From: Gordius sp. MW1 | Taxonomy: Eukaryota; Nematomorpha; Gordioida; Gordea; Gordiidae | DNA length: 64,000 nucleotides | Direction: 5' to 3' | Assembly (NCBI GenBank): GCA_964036665.1 | Contig: OZ038529.1 | Location: forward strand, 24,748,060-24,812,059 | Part shown: positions 22,931-35,360 of the stretch, piece after piece | Numbering within the stretch: position 1 is the stretch's first letter | How the letters are laid out: every line of letters begins with the position of its first letter | Notes under the pieces: generated by a model | What the model saw: the letters and a program-made list of their open reading frames with translations, nothing else | Database searches by the model: none | What the model was told of the DNA's origin: nothing | Program-made: the position numbers and the translations under genes

Positions 22931-23634
22931 ATGACAACGCGTTTGATTTCTTTCCTTTGAAATAAGATAGAAATGACTGAGTTTTATTCACGGATTTAAT
23001 ATTTGTATTATAACTAAATTTCAAACATTAGACAATTCCTTTGATACATTGGTTTAATTAATTAATTAAAATCTTTATATACTATATGTTTGTCATCTTG
23101 TTGGGTCAAAAACTAATTTAATTCTTCTCATTTTTATAAATTTAATTTAAAAGATTATCTAATGTTATAGTGGTTGAAACTTAAAAGTTATCTTTAATCT
23201 CAATCAATTTCATCTAAGCCTCAAACATTGTAAAGTATTTATGAATTAGACATTGACAGATTTTAATTCCTGCTTTTTTCTTTTTAATTTAGGTAGCAAT
23301 ATGTTAATGTTTTAAATGTTCTTTTTAGGCGAAAAGTTATTGTAATCTTTTAATATAAACCTAAAGTTGTCTTACCAATACAAAGCATATAATTCTCAAT
23401 AGTCGTCTGTCTCAATAATTACTTTGTTAGAGGTTAATCTTAATTTTACTGTGCCACTTTTTAATATGTAGAGTGAGTTAAAAAATATACTCTAATAGAG
23501 TTATTAATACTTTGTCTTCCACCCTGTATCTTATCTTAAGAGAATGATTCCTAAAAAGGTTTGTTTAAGAATGAGTATTGTATTGTTAAATAATGGCGAC
23601 ATACATTTTGTTACAATTGAACAATGCTGAAGGA
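22931..23634. other. Convergent 3' region between the ZP gene and the GPCR
   Basis: The two genes face each other tail to tail. A TTTATT at 22983-22988 reads as a poly(A) hexamer on the minus strand and could serve the GPCR, whose 3' UTR would then cover most of this interval. Nothing else was seen. Confidence 0.4.
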
Positions 23635-26600
23635 TTAATAAACGTGGATGTGGTTGTGTAGTATGAAATTGACGTTGTTCGGCGTGCTCACTTTAATATT
23701 ATTTTGAGAGTCAACTTTATTACCCTGACAGCTCAGGTCTATGAGCTGACTTTTAAAACAACTCTTCAAAGAAGGACCACCCGTATCTAAGATAATGCCG
23801 TTAGACTTAAGGATTTTGTCGCAGTCATTGGTTACGTTTGCACTTCCACTCGGAAACATAGATTTATCTTCGGACGTAGATAAATTTTTATCCGTGTCAA
23901 TCCCACTCTTAATGCCACCGTTGTCTAAGATCGCGTCATTATTATGATTTTCCACGGTGCTCTCCTTTTCCTTGCCTATTTTAGAAGCATGTTCTTGTCG
24001 ATGTCCACATCCCTTACGCTCTATGGTACCTGCCCTGCTACTCCTCTTTCGAGCAGGTTTCACGGTCCCTGGTATAAGGTGTGGATGTTTGCTTTTAGGG
24101 TAGAAACAGGAAAAGATATCGCGGAGAACGGTAGTAAAGTTTTTATTCATAAGACCGTATATTATGGGATTGAGAGCGCAATTTAAAAATATTAAGTAAA
24201 CCGTGGAAATGTCTAGCCAATTGGGTACGCGATAACTGAAAAATGTATCCAAGAAATTCACCATACTAATGGGGAACCAACAAAATCCAAATGCTACCAC
24301 AATGAGTAATATGGTTTGTGTTATGACTCTATCTTCCCTACGCCGGCCTTTGAAAAGTTTTTTGCTCAGTTTTCTACGCATGGTCGTCAACTTTTCTTTA
24401 CAATATTTATGCCTAGACACGTTGGTTTTGATAGTTTTGTACATTCTTTGACCTTGTGTTGGGCGCTGGTGAGGAATACCATAATGGGCAGCGAATGGGA
24501 TTAACTGGAAAGGATTTAAAATCGACGGCTTTAATAAAGTTTCAGCAACTTGAGGGGACATATGCTGAATATAGATATCGCTTGTAGCATCTGGTAGCTT
24601 AGAGCAGCTGTGTATCCGCTTAAAGGCAGCTGATGGATTGAAAGCGTTGTACGTGTGTCGAAACATGGCGTATAATTCGTATGATGAAGATGTGGTACTT
24701 GGACCCTCTGTCAAACCAGTAGTGGTGTTGATGTCATTAAATTCGGATCGGGTTAGTATATTATCACAGGAGTAAGAGAGCTTGTTTATTTCATGTCTAT
24801 AAGATGGCGCAGTTCGGAAATAGTTTGATGTTGAATTTTCTGAGAGACGTTGCGTCGCTACTTTAACTAACGTATCTTTCAGTAAGCAATTATTTTGATC
24901 CTCAGGTTTGGTTCTATTTAATGGCTCCGGCACCGCGACATTAGAGGGAATGCTTATCGCAATTGCTATATCAGATTCTAATAATGGATTCAAAGGAGGA
25001 TCCTTAAATTTTTTAATTTTTTTGGCGATGCCGTAGTCCCTCATGACGGGACTTCCATTCCAACTCGATCGATATTGACTTAAACTAATTTGATTTTTGA
25101 GGAGATAAGGAGATTCACCTAGATCGTTGTTAAGGTTTGCGACATCGGATTTCTTAGGTACCCTAGGAGTCATTAAGGCACATCCGTTTCCACAATTTAA
25201 AGAGATTTTAGATTTGTGCTTGGCTTGAATGTAAGGTATAAGGTTGGAATCTTTTGACGACCATGGCCAGCGTAATCGACAAGGGGGTTTGATTATTTCG
25301 CCTTTGTTATGGGAATGACTTTCATCAAAAACTTTAACGCTAGAAGAATTTAGAAAAAATTTGGTTCCCAAATCAAATCTCTTCCAGAAAGTCAAATTAA
25401 CCCACAAGGTATCCTTAAAATTCGTTTCATGACACATTTCACGACGCTTTCGCTCCTTTAAGTTGGCCATAGTAGCTCGTCTTGGTAAAATAAAACTCGA
25501 GGAATTAGTTGAAGATGAATTTGAAGCTGAGCTACCTGGTGTTGAGTGGATGGAATTAGAAGGAACTGAAGAGCTTGAGGACCTAGTCAAGTCCTTGACT
25601 TTACAAACACTTTCATTTTTCGTGTAATCATTGTTACTGATGGAAGATTTAAAAGACGATCGCATATTCTTTAAGCCAGATGTTTTGATCAAATTAATTA
25701 TTTCACCGTTAGTATTTTTATCTTTGCATTGTCGTTTTACGTTCTCTTTATTTGTCTTGCTCTTATTTGCTCCAGATGTGGTCGAAGTTTGAGATTTAGA
25801 TGTGGTCGTGTTTGATGATACATAGCTCTTAGAACCTGCAGACGGCGGTTTATGTTTCGCGAGTGTTGTGATGCTGTCATTAGTATGCTTTTGGGCATTG
25901 TCAGACAAATTGGTCGATTGCGTGTTAAAGTTAGTAATTTTTGATCTATTCAAATTTAAGCGTCGGGCCATGCATATTAATAACTGATTCATCGTAAAAA
26001 CCTTGGGAGAGTTGATGTTGGAGTTAATTACTGAGCCTTTAACATCGACATTTTCCTTACTATTTTGTGGCACATTATTTTGCGCGTTGTGGGAAATAAT
26101 GCGCTTCCCACTCTGACGTACGGTTAAAAAGATTTTCATATAACAGTAAAAGATGACGCCTGATGGGATATAAATGCCCAGCGTGTGACAGAAAAAGGTA
26201 TAAGATATATCCGTGTTCCATATAAGTGTGCAAATGGCTTTGCCGGGAACATACAAATATTTAGACCAGCCGATGGTAGGAGGCAATGCAAATAAGAAAG
26301 CTGATATCCAGATTCCTAATAAAGGATATAATGAGTTAAATATAAAAGTTATGCTACTATTTTATATAATGGTCGCCGTTTAATGAGGCTTTACTAAAAA
26401 GACAATTTGAAGGCAGACAAAAGCCTCGTTATTAAAATTTAGTGTTCAACTCCCTTTCATGAGCAAATGTAAAATTGTGATTAAAACGGTTTTATTCCCC
26501 TCTCCTATTTAAGCGCTTGTGTTTAATGAAAACATCTAACCATGTTTAGAGTTTAGTTGGCATATACAATTCAAAATTTATACAAATTGTTCATTAACCT

Positions 26601-28122
26601 TTATAAAACAAATCTTTATATTATACATTTATAACTTAATTATATTAATTCACTCAAACATAATATCTTAGTAATTCATAAGTCATTATACTTAATTACA
26701 CTTTATCCTGCACTTTAATATTAAATATCATATCTAATCTCAAGGGAATGCATTGTTTGTCATATGATATAAACAGCACTAAAATAATTTATGCCTAGTC
26801 TATATATATATATATATTTATAACTTTTTTATTATTGCTAAATACTAACTAATAATTCAAGTTAAAAAATCCAAAAAATCATTTTTCAATTTATCTTCTA
26901 TGTAATTTAATGAAAATATTAGTAACCGTTATTATAAAACTCTCAAGAAAAGTTTTTTAATAACAAATTATAATTGAAATGAATTTCGTAAATTTAAAAA
27001 AATCAAATATTATAGTTACACTCCTTAATTCGATTTTAAATTGCTGTTGTTATATAGGTTCAAAAATGATATTTTAATGATTATAACAACTTTAAGTATT
27101 AACTTAAAGCGTGTAACGAGGGTTTATAAATATCGCTTCTTCCCTTATTTATAATGACGTCAATAAAAGCGTTTTGAAATAAGAGTTTGTAACAAAAATT
27201 TTAAATTATATAATTGTAAAAGGAGTCACTTTATAATAAATGCCTTACATATCGATATTTAAACGTATCTAACTTAAATTAAAATTACAAGTTAATAATT
27301 TATTGTTCAAATTAAGGTTTTGATTTAATAAGTATTATAAGGCAAATAGTTGCAGGTTGGCCTCAAAAAGAGATAATAAAATATAACCTCATAAATTTAC
27401 TTTCACTTTTAAAAATAATGGGCGCAACAAAATATATGGCCATAAACGATTATAATTTAATTTAACAAAACTTTATAGTCATTATAAATAAAATTATAGA
27501 GTGTTAAACCTAAGATCATGAGTCGCGTAGATTGAGTTGTAAACGTGGTTACGTAGCGGGCTGGATATAGGATCATACAATATCTATTGAGGGATATTCC
27601 AGCCAAGGTCATGATTGAAGTAAGTCCGAAGAAGGATGTGGTCATTCCATTAACTTGACACCAAGTGTCGCCCAACGGCCACATACCGTAATAGATGGCG
27701 ATGAAGAAGAAGGGAGTGTTGATAAGGCTCGATAACAAATTAGTTAAAGCTAGGTTTAGAATAAAGGTGTTAGGGATAGTACGTAGAGGTTTCTTGGCTG
27801 AGATGATCCAACATATGAAAATGTTACTTACAACGGTGCATACCATTATAATGAACATGGTCACTAGTTTGGCATACCAACCGAAGGAATGGAGTCGCTC
27901 TCTAATTAATCTTTTTGAGGTGACTGCTCTTTCCTCCGACATAACATCGCTGAACTGACCGTAGAAATGACCGTTTGTCTTGTTGTATAGTAATATGGAG
28001 CTGGATATGGTCATAATGTTAGGCTTTATACTCGATACTTTGGGTTGGGTGATGGAAAGGGGCTGATTAGTATAATTCACGACGGTTAGATTATAGGAGC
28101 TGAAGTTTGATAGCATGTGCAT
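23635..28122 (-). CDS. Orphan class A (rhodopsin-like) GPCR with very long third intracellular loop, 1097 aa
   Basis: Two exons: 28122-27510 (204 codons, phase 1) and 26315-23635; the 1.2-kb intron is GT-AG and the total is 3294 nt. The N-terminus has several N-glycosylation sites. Seven membrane segments are visible: four in exon 1 and the start of exon 2, TM5 around F-F-C-H-T-L-G-I-Y-I-P, and TM6-TM7 near the end with F-G-F-C-W-F-P and L-N-P-I-I-Y. Cysteines for the extracellular disulfide are in D-T-W-C-Q and A-I-C-T-L. The TM3 motif is N-R-Y, not D-R-Y. TM2 reads L-A-L-T-N where most receptors have Asp, so the sodium-site acid is missing. There is no retinal-binding Lys in TM7. The third loop is about 590 residues, Ser/Asn-rich. 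Similarity by eye is to melatonin-receptor and opsin-like groups. The ligand is unknown. Confidence 0.9.
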
Positions 28123-29461
28123 GATGAATCGAATGGCGTTTCATTTATAAATGAGGCACAGACCTACCGACTTCTTTGCAACGTGCATCAAGAATGGAGA
28201 TGGGATTACCACAGGGATTTTCTCGGAGTGTGATGATGTTTTAAAACATTTATCTTTTTCAAAATGTTCTTGTATCAATTTACAAATCCCTTAAAACCAT
28301 TTATTTTTGGGGATTTCAGTTTGAGGTTTACGGATTGAAGAGCATGTCGCTAGATTATAAAAAAATGATATTATTGGAAAAGTTTAATTTCGCAAATATG
28401 ATTCTTCAGCGGGTTTTACCCTTAAAATTGTTATTAGTCAAGGTAAAAACCCCTTCTAAACTATTCATCGGGTGTGATTTGTATAAAGGTCTGTTTTATC
28501 TGTTTAATTATTTTTAAACTAAATAGTGTTGTTTAAATAATTCAGACGCTTTCACAAAGTATAAACAATTGCAAACATATTAATCTTGGCAAACATGTAG
28601 TTACTATGAAACCTTATATCATGGAAATACATACATTTAGATGGTCGTAAGGGGATGATGGGCAAATATTATCCTATCGATTTTTACACAGTCTGCTAGA
28701 AAATACATTTCTTTTTTCATTAAGGCTTGTATTATAAAGTTTATGAACCCTAAAATATATACTTCGCATGATTAGAATTGATATAGGTACAATGCTCTAG
28801 AGTCTAGACCTGTATGCATTGTGGGCAAAATTGAGTTGACAAACTATCAATGTGTCTATATTTATATGATTAACAATATCACATTTGGCTAATATAAAGG
28901 AGTCATCATACCCATAAATTTAAAATTCTTATTTGTTCGTCATTCATCGTAATCTTAAATTATACCCTTATTTGTATGATTAAATTAAATTTCATGATTT
29001 CCATTAATAAATAGACAAACTCGGTCTTAAAGTATACCTAGCCAAACGCTATCACTCGTGCTAATTTAATTAATGTTGGACTCATTGCTGAACCGTGTAA
29101 TGATTATAATTAACATTTATAACGATTGAAGCAATTGCATATATTGGCTTAAATTACTAATTTAACTAAAAAGAAAGACCTTGAAGTTTTAGTCAACACC
29201 ATGTTATCGTATAGGAAGATGCAAAGGATTCACATCAATTATTTATGAATCAGTATGAAAAGGAACCTCGTTCTTGACAAAAATATGCGAGATCTACATA
29301 TCTTACAATCTTGCCAACTTCATGTAATGGACTCTACATTTTAGCGAATAACATTAAATATTAATTAGACAATTAAGGTCAAGTTGACTCCAGTATGAGA
29401 ATATGCGTAGGGTTAATTAAATTACCTAATAAAACATTTTGAACAAAAATGTTAATAATCG
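28123..29461. other. 5' flank of the GPCR gene
   Basis: AT-rich spacer upstream of the GPCR start. It probably contains that gene's 5' UTR and promoter, but no specific site can be named. No repeats or coding sequence were recognised. Confidence 0.35.
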
Positions 29462-29469
29462 TCATTTTG

Positions 29470-29540
29470 CATGGGCGTAGCCAGGATTGGAACTAGAGGG
29501 GGGCAGTTGTCCCTCCCTGCCTCCCCCGGCAACGCCCATG
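29470..29540. mobile_element. 71-bp hAT-like micro-MITE (CATGGGCGTAGCC family)
   Basis: The flanks TCATTTTG (29462-29469 and 29541-29548) are an exact 8-bp duplication. The ends are CATGGGCGTAGCCAGG and, reverse-complemented, CATGGGCGTTGCCGGGG. There is almost nothing between the inverted repeats, making this the shortest copy of a family also present at 37021, 37645, 40036, 40379 and 41687. Confidence 0.85.
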
Positions 29541-29548
29541 TCATTTTG

Positions 29549-32163
29549 CCTTCTTCCTCACCCAAATTGTTATTAACATATTTTTCCCCCTTTATCTTAA
29601 ATACTGGCCGCGCTATATTAGTAAAAAAAGGTTGAGTAATGGTATTGTAGATATAGTTAGACTGATAAGTTGAAGTATAACTTATATGTAACCATGTGTA
29701 ACACTTACACAGGCCTCTTAACGCTTATTTTTCATTAATTTAATTATGTCTAAATTTATAGACGTCTTATCTATTTAGGGCAAGTTAAAACGTTATAATT
29801 TATGTTATTTATATTAATTTTTGCAAGAATCTATGTTTCATAAATTAACCAATGTGTATAAATTAATTAAATAAGATAAAAGGTGTTTTATATTATTATA
29901 TTTGGCAAAAAATTGATTAATTTATAGTTAAAAGATCGCGCGTTCAAAGATTTCATAAATTATTAAAGTTAATTAATAAAACTATGAATAAACGAATTAA
30001 CCATAAAGAAGAACCATAAAACTTATTAAATTAATGAATTTAATTAACTTTGACAATGAATGTTGGCTGGTGAAAGGGATAAATATACTTTTAAAAACTA
30101 ATTAAATTAATCTGCAATAATGTGTTAAACGATAATTATTAATTTAGACAATAACTACAAACTATACACAAATTTTTTATCTTTACAAAATTTATATGTT
30201 CTGTAGTATTATTTACTACTCTGCAAATTTATTATTCAAAATAGGAACATAAAAAAATACGTATACACTAGGAACAAGGAAATTAAAATTATAATAAATA
30301 CAATGTTTTAATATTATATTACATGTTCGTATAATAATTTATTAATGCAACAAATGATGAGTACCTATAGGAGATAAAAACTTATTATCATTTTAAGCTT
30401 ACCAACATTATCAAACATAAACTCTATAATTTATGTATTTCTTTTTGAGTGTTATATTGTTATTAAAAACAGAACTAGTAGACTAATGTTTGGATTTAAT
30501 ATAAAGGTTAACACGTCCGTTTTGACTGATTTAATGCCTTATTTTTTCCACTCACATATCTCGAGTTACAAATTTATAGCCATTTTATGATTGATGAATC
30601 TATGCTTTAAATAATCCATGTTATTTAGCCTTGATTTCTTACTAAGCTATGTACGGTCAACGAAATAAATTTTACAGTTAATGCCTTTATCCACTTAACT
30701 CATGCCAGTTTACAAGGCAATGGTTAGGGAGGGAGGTGGAAAAATTTAATATGTCAAATTTAAATATAATCAATTCTTATGTAAGAAAAAATTAAAACAT
30801 CTATCATTCGTAGTGAGTTATGACTTTTAAACAATTTGCTCCTGGAATGTTATTTGTAAATTACATTATTTAATTATCGAAATAGATAAAAGTATAATAA
30901 GGAGGTTTTCAGAAAAATTAGGTAAATTTGCACAGAATGTATAAAATGAGATAACTGATATACGATATATTGTCTAAAGATGATTATAGTCGGTAGTTTA
31001 TGTTATAAATTTTAAAAAGGATTGTATATTACAAATTTAAATTAAAATGTGTTAAATAATAGCTTTCGACAAACATTCACTTCCTTTGATAGATTTTTAT
31101 CCTTTATTTTGAATTATTTAAAAAAATATAACTAGCATGTGTTGGAAATATCAAACAACTGGCAACTGATTGATAAGATTAATCATGACTGTGCATTCGC
31201 ATTGCATAAATAGTTTTAGCTAACATGCAAAAGATTGAAGTGTAAATTTCCATACGAAATTAGATATGTTTGTTAACACTGAAACGGGTTTATATTTATC
31301 TTTTACATGAATACTTTGTAATCTTTTATACTTCTAATCATCGTAATATTTGTAAGCTTATATTTAATTTTTGTACTTTTACACTATAAATAGAATGAAT
31401 TCGTTATAAAAAGAATAATATACTGCTGCATTTCACTATGTTTTATATGGAATTATTTGAAGGTTACAAGAGGAGATCATTAAAATTTATAAAATTTAAA
31501 AAAAAATACGCTTAAAACTGATAAAAAAAGTTTATTCTGTAAGATAAAATAAATACACATCCTATACATATATATATAAACCAAAATAAAGTTAAAATTT
31601 AAAAAAATACCATATATTTAATTGCCCCTCTAATTTAAGCTTAACTACTCTAGGCGGACGAGCAGTAATGATTAAAGTGGTAAAAAATAATATGTAGTAA
31701 CTTTAAATTATAAAAAATATAAAATTTCTTATATATTCACCATTGAAAACATCATTGAAGTTTTAAACGTGAAGAAGGACATGTTATATACTCTAAGGGC
31801 AACCTTAATATTTACGTACTTTAACTCAGTTAACATCGAAGCCCTTAGAATTTTTTTAAACCTGAAGGATATTAAAAGTCTCAAATACACTAAATTAATT
31901 AATTTATTAAAATTTATTGGAAATCCAAAGCCAAAGTATTCCAATCCAGAATAGAGAATTTTAGATGTCAAAAACTGAACATAAAAACCATTTAAAGCTA
32001 CAGTACACGATTAAAATCAATAGCACAAACACGCAATTTTACTCAATTATTGGATGAGAAAATTCGAGACCTTTTGGGGTTTGGGCGCAGTTGCTTTTCC
32101 CTACCTTGCCCTGTCTACACTCATGTTCATATAATATTTACATAAACAACATTTATTAATGAG
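29549..32163. other. AT-rich gene desert
   Basis: No gene, repeat boundary or structured element was recognised in this stretch. Short open frames near 31730-31970 overlap on both strands and have AT-driven composition. Confidence 0.4.
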
Positions 32164-32165
32164 TA

Positions 32166-32938
32166 GGGGAGACCGAGGCTAGTCGTAGCCCGGGGTTACT
32201 ATTATATTTCTAATTATTTTTTAAAATAATAATGATATTAAATCAAAATTTAAACCATATGTGTATTTTTCCATATGACATAAGTAAAAATTTTTTGTTT
32301 AAAAAAAATAAAATTTAAAATTTTTATTGAGAAAAAACGATTTTTCGGGGCTATTAGTAGCCTTTTCAAAAAATTTTATTTTGCATATAAAATTTTTTTG
32401 GCTGAATATTTTGGATTGATTTAACTTTTATCTTATAAAGGGAAATTTTTTATATAAAAACCGTATAATGATAAAATTTTTATATGCAATATAACATCTT
32501 AAATTATTAATTGTTTATTAAAATAGGGGTCGGGGATAGTCGGAAAGGGGCTATTGCTAGCCATTTTTGCATTGTGTTTTACAAATGGCAAGATTTAAAA
32601 AACAAAAAATATTCATATTACATTTGCATTTTCTACATTTTTTTATGAAGAAACAATCTTTTTATTGATATGAGTTAGCATACACTAATAAGCAGTGAAA
32701 AAGTCAGAGTTAATCTATGGGCTATGACTAACCCCGGGCACTTTTAAAAAATTTAAGATTTTCATTTTTTTTGAACTTATTTTGTGAAAAAACTATTGCT
32801 TATTTCCCTCCAAATTTTCTTCCTATATTAAAAATAGTCTTTAAAAATAGATTCCAACATAAAATTTGAAAAAATAATTTTTAGTTTTTTTTCAAACACG
32901 ATTTAATTTTTTATGGCTAAAGTAGCCCCGGTCTCCCC
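32166..32938. mobile_element. TA-flanked inverted-repeat element (Tc1/mariner-like MITE), 773 bp
   Basis: TA flanks both ends (32164-32165 and 32939-32940). The termini are GGGGAGACCGAGGCTAG and, reverse-complemented, GGGGAGACCGGGGCTAC. Diverged copies of the terminal word GGGGCTA..TAGCC recur inside (near 32345, 32545 and 32725), so the interior seems built from repeated subterminal motifs. No transposase frame exists. TA duplication points to the Tc1/mariner superfamily, but other TA-inserting families are possible. Confidence 0.75.
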
Positions 32939-32964
32939 TAACATTAAAAAAATAATATTAGAGC

Positions 32965-33521
32965 TAGAGCCTTGCACGGGCTGTCCAAAGCCCGACGCGG
33001 CCCGAGCCCGGCCCGATGAACCTAATGAAAACAAAATTTCTTAAAATATTATTTAAATAAACTCAACTCGATATTAACAGCCAACATAATATAACTTCCA
33101 AACTTCAGCCTTTTTCCCCTGTCTATTATAAAACATTGATATGAATTCACAACCCATAAATTGCATAGCAATTAATATTGTTTTAGTTTTTAAAATATAT
33201 TCATATAGTAGATGATGTTAAGCAAGTATTCCAAAAAGGTTTTTATTTTTAACTGTAAAATTAAATATACATTGTAAAGTTAGATTTATAGTTTAAAATT
33301 ATAGCGAGTGAAAATGGATTTTTTATTTTAAATCCTAGTTGTAAATTTAACAATAAAAACAATGTAATGCATTTTATATTTATATGGTGAAATAATTTTT
33401 AAAATTAAAATTTTTCAAAAGTATCTATTTGAAAAATGGGTCTGGCTCGGGTTCAGGTCGGGCCGAATATAAAAAAGTCTTTCGGGCTCGGGCCGAGCAA
33501 ATTTCATTTTGCAGGGCTCTA
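32965..33521. mobile_element. hAT-type MITE, 557 bp
   Basis: The ends are TAGAGCCTTGCACGGGC and, reverse-complemented, TAGAGCCCTGCAAAATG. Flanks ATTAGAGC and TTTACAGC agree at six of eight positions, as an old 8-bp duplication would. GC-rich CCCGAGCCCGGCCCG words lie just inside each end and the centre is AT-rich and non-coding. Confidence 0.75.
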
Positions 33522-33529
33522 TTTACAGC

Positions 33530-35214
33530 ACAGTACTTTTATTGCAGTATGTTTGTTGTAAAAAGGTTGAGATATTTTTAGATGCAATCATGTATGTTTA
33601 AAAGCAATTTTTTTTTATAACTTACTGATTTTTATAAGGTTTTTTGGCATAATATATATCAAAAAATAGGAAATCGAATATATTATATACAATTTTATAT
33701 CATAATTATAATTATCTTCCTATACAAAAGGATATGGGAGCTGCTTGACTGAGGAGGAAAAGGATAATTAACATTGGATTAACTAAATTATATAATATAT
33801 AAGTAAATGTCATTAGATTTATCAGAATTATAATGCAGCCTCAATATTTAGTCATATTAACTATTAAAAGGGTGAAAACTAATTACTTAAGTGTTCTTAA
33901 AACTGTATATATACTCATAAATTGCATAGCAATTAATAAATAAAAAATTCTTAATTTATTTAGCTTCTTTTAAAAAAAATGTTGTGTGTGTATGAATCAA
34001 TAATTTTATAAAAATCCACTAAAAAGGAAGGAATTTTAAGGGTACTTTAGGGGTATCTTTTTCCCAAGTGCTACGACCGATGAATTATTAATGTAATGCA
34101 ATTTGGGACAAAACTTAAAATTATTGGTTTTCCAATTTTTTCCCTCTGTATTTTGGGGTGCTAAAAAATGATAAATGAATTATACTCCAGACACTTTTGG
34201 AAAAAATGGTGAATTTTTTGTAAGGGGGGGGGGGGTTGCGTGAGTTTTTATAACTAAATTGGCTAAATTAGGGAGAGTAATTAGGACATAAATCTTGTTC
34301 TCGTGGGAATTATTAATCCATATAAAATGTTTAGCGACAAAAGTGCTATTAGGGTTTATTAGTGTTAATCCTTTTATTTGGATAAGTGAAATTACATTTC
34401 ATGCTGCAAATTTTTGCGGGAAATAAATTATTTAAATATACTGAAACTTTATAATTAAATATATCTTTTCGAATGCCTAATATAATTTTTAAAAAATTCT
34501 GTTTTTTCAGTTTTTTTGATTGACAAGTAGTTTAAAAATTGTTAAAAAAACCAAAACAATGGAATATTTAGCTCGCTTTAAAACAAAAAATCTGTGAAAA
34601 TTTAAGACCTTAATAATGTTGAAATAAATAAAGAACATAATAGGGAACAAAAAATAAATAGATTTTTTACAATTTATAAAAATGTTTTGATTTTTAAATT
34701 AAGTAACTTATACATTGTAGTTTTAATTATCAAAGAAACAAAAAATATAATGAATATTTTGGTCAAAATACTATGTAAACAAGCTTTAATGAGAATTAGC
34801 TTCTTGAAAATAGCTTATAAATATATACACCTCATACAATTATATTACTTTTTTTATCAGCGACTTAATTATAAACAAAAAAATAGACAAAAAAGAAAAA
34901 GAAAATAAGGTGCTATAACATGTAAATAAAAAAATTAAGAAATATTGTGTATTTTTTTGTAAATATTTATACCATAAGAAAAATGCCAAAAAACAAGATT
35001 CAGCTGTCTTTTTTATTATACAAGTGATTAGCTCTTAAAGATATCTAACTTTAATTAATTAAACATTCATTAAATGGATTGCATGAAAAAAAGAATATTA
35101 TATTAATCATCGTGGCACTATATATTTCTTTATTTAAAAACTTTCTAAAGCTTATTTATTTAATAAGGTGTAATTTAACAAATGTTTCGCAAACAGCATT
35201 GATATTTTGTTATA
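33530..35214. other. AT-rich spacer with isolated 20-nt repeat motif
   Basis: No gene. A copy of the ATAAATTGCATAGCAATTAA motif lies at about 33917 (another is at 33161 inside the neighbouring MITE). A G-run is present at about 34230. Otherwise nothing was recognised. Confidence 0.4.
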
Positions 35215-35360
35215 TTCTTCACGGATAAATTATCGGGAATTGTCGAGGGTGTTAAAACAAATTATAATTATTATAATATTTCGTTTTCATCGAAACATCA
35301 TCAGAATTATAATTTGTTTTTAACACCCCCAACAATTCCCGATAATTTATCCATGAAGAA
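35215..35360. repeat. Long hairpin (foldback) element, about 146 bp
   Basis: A left arm at 35215-35269 and a right arm at 35306-35360 are near-perfect inverted copies of about 55 bases, containing GGATAAATTATCGGGAATTG and its complement. The loop holds a smaller stem, TTTCG with CGAAA. It may be a MITE or a source of a double-stranded RNA. No target duplication is obvious. Confidence 0.75.

Noticed and set aside
31729-31971. Overlapping frames on both strands in the gene desert
   Set aside because: AT-driven residues (K, N, I, L, F) and no recognisable motif.
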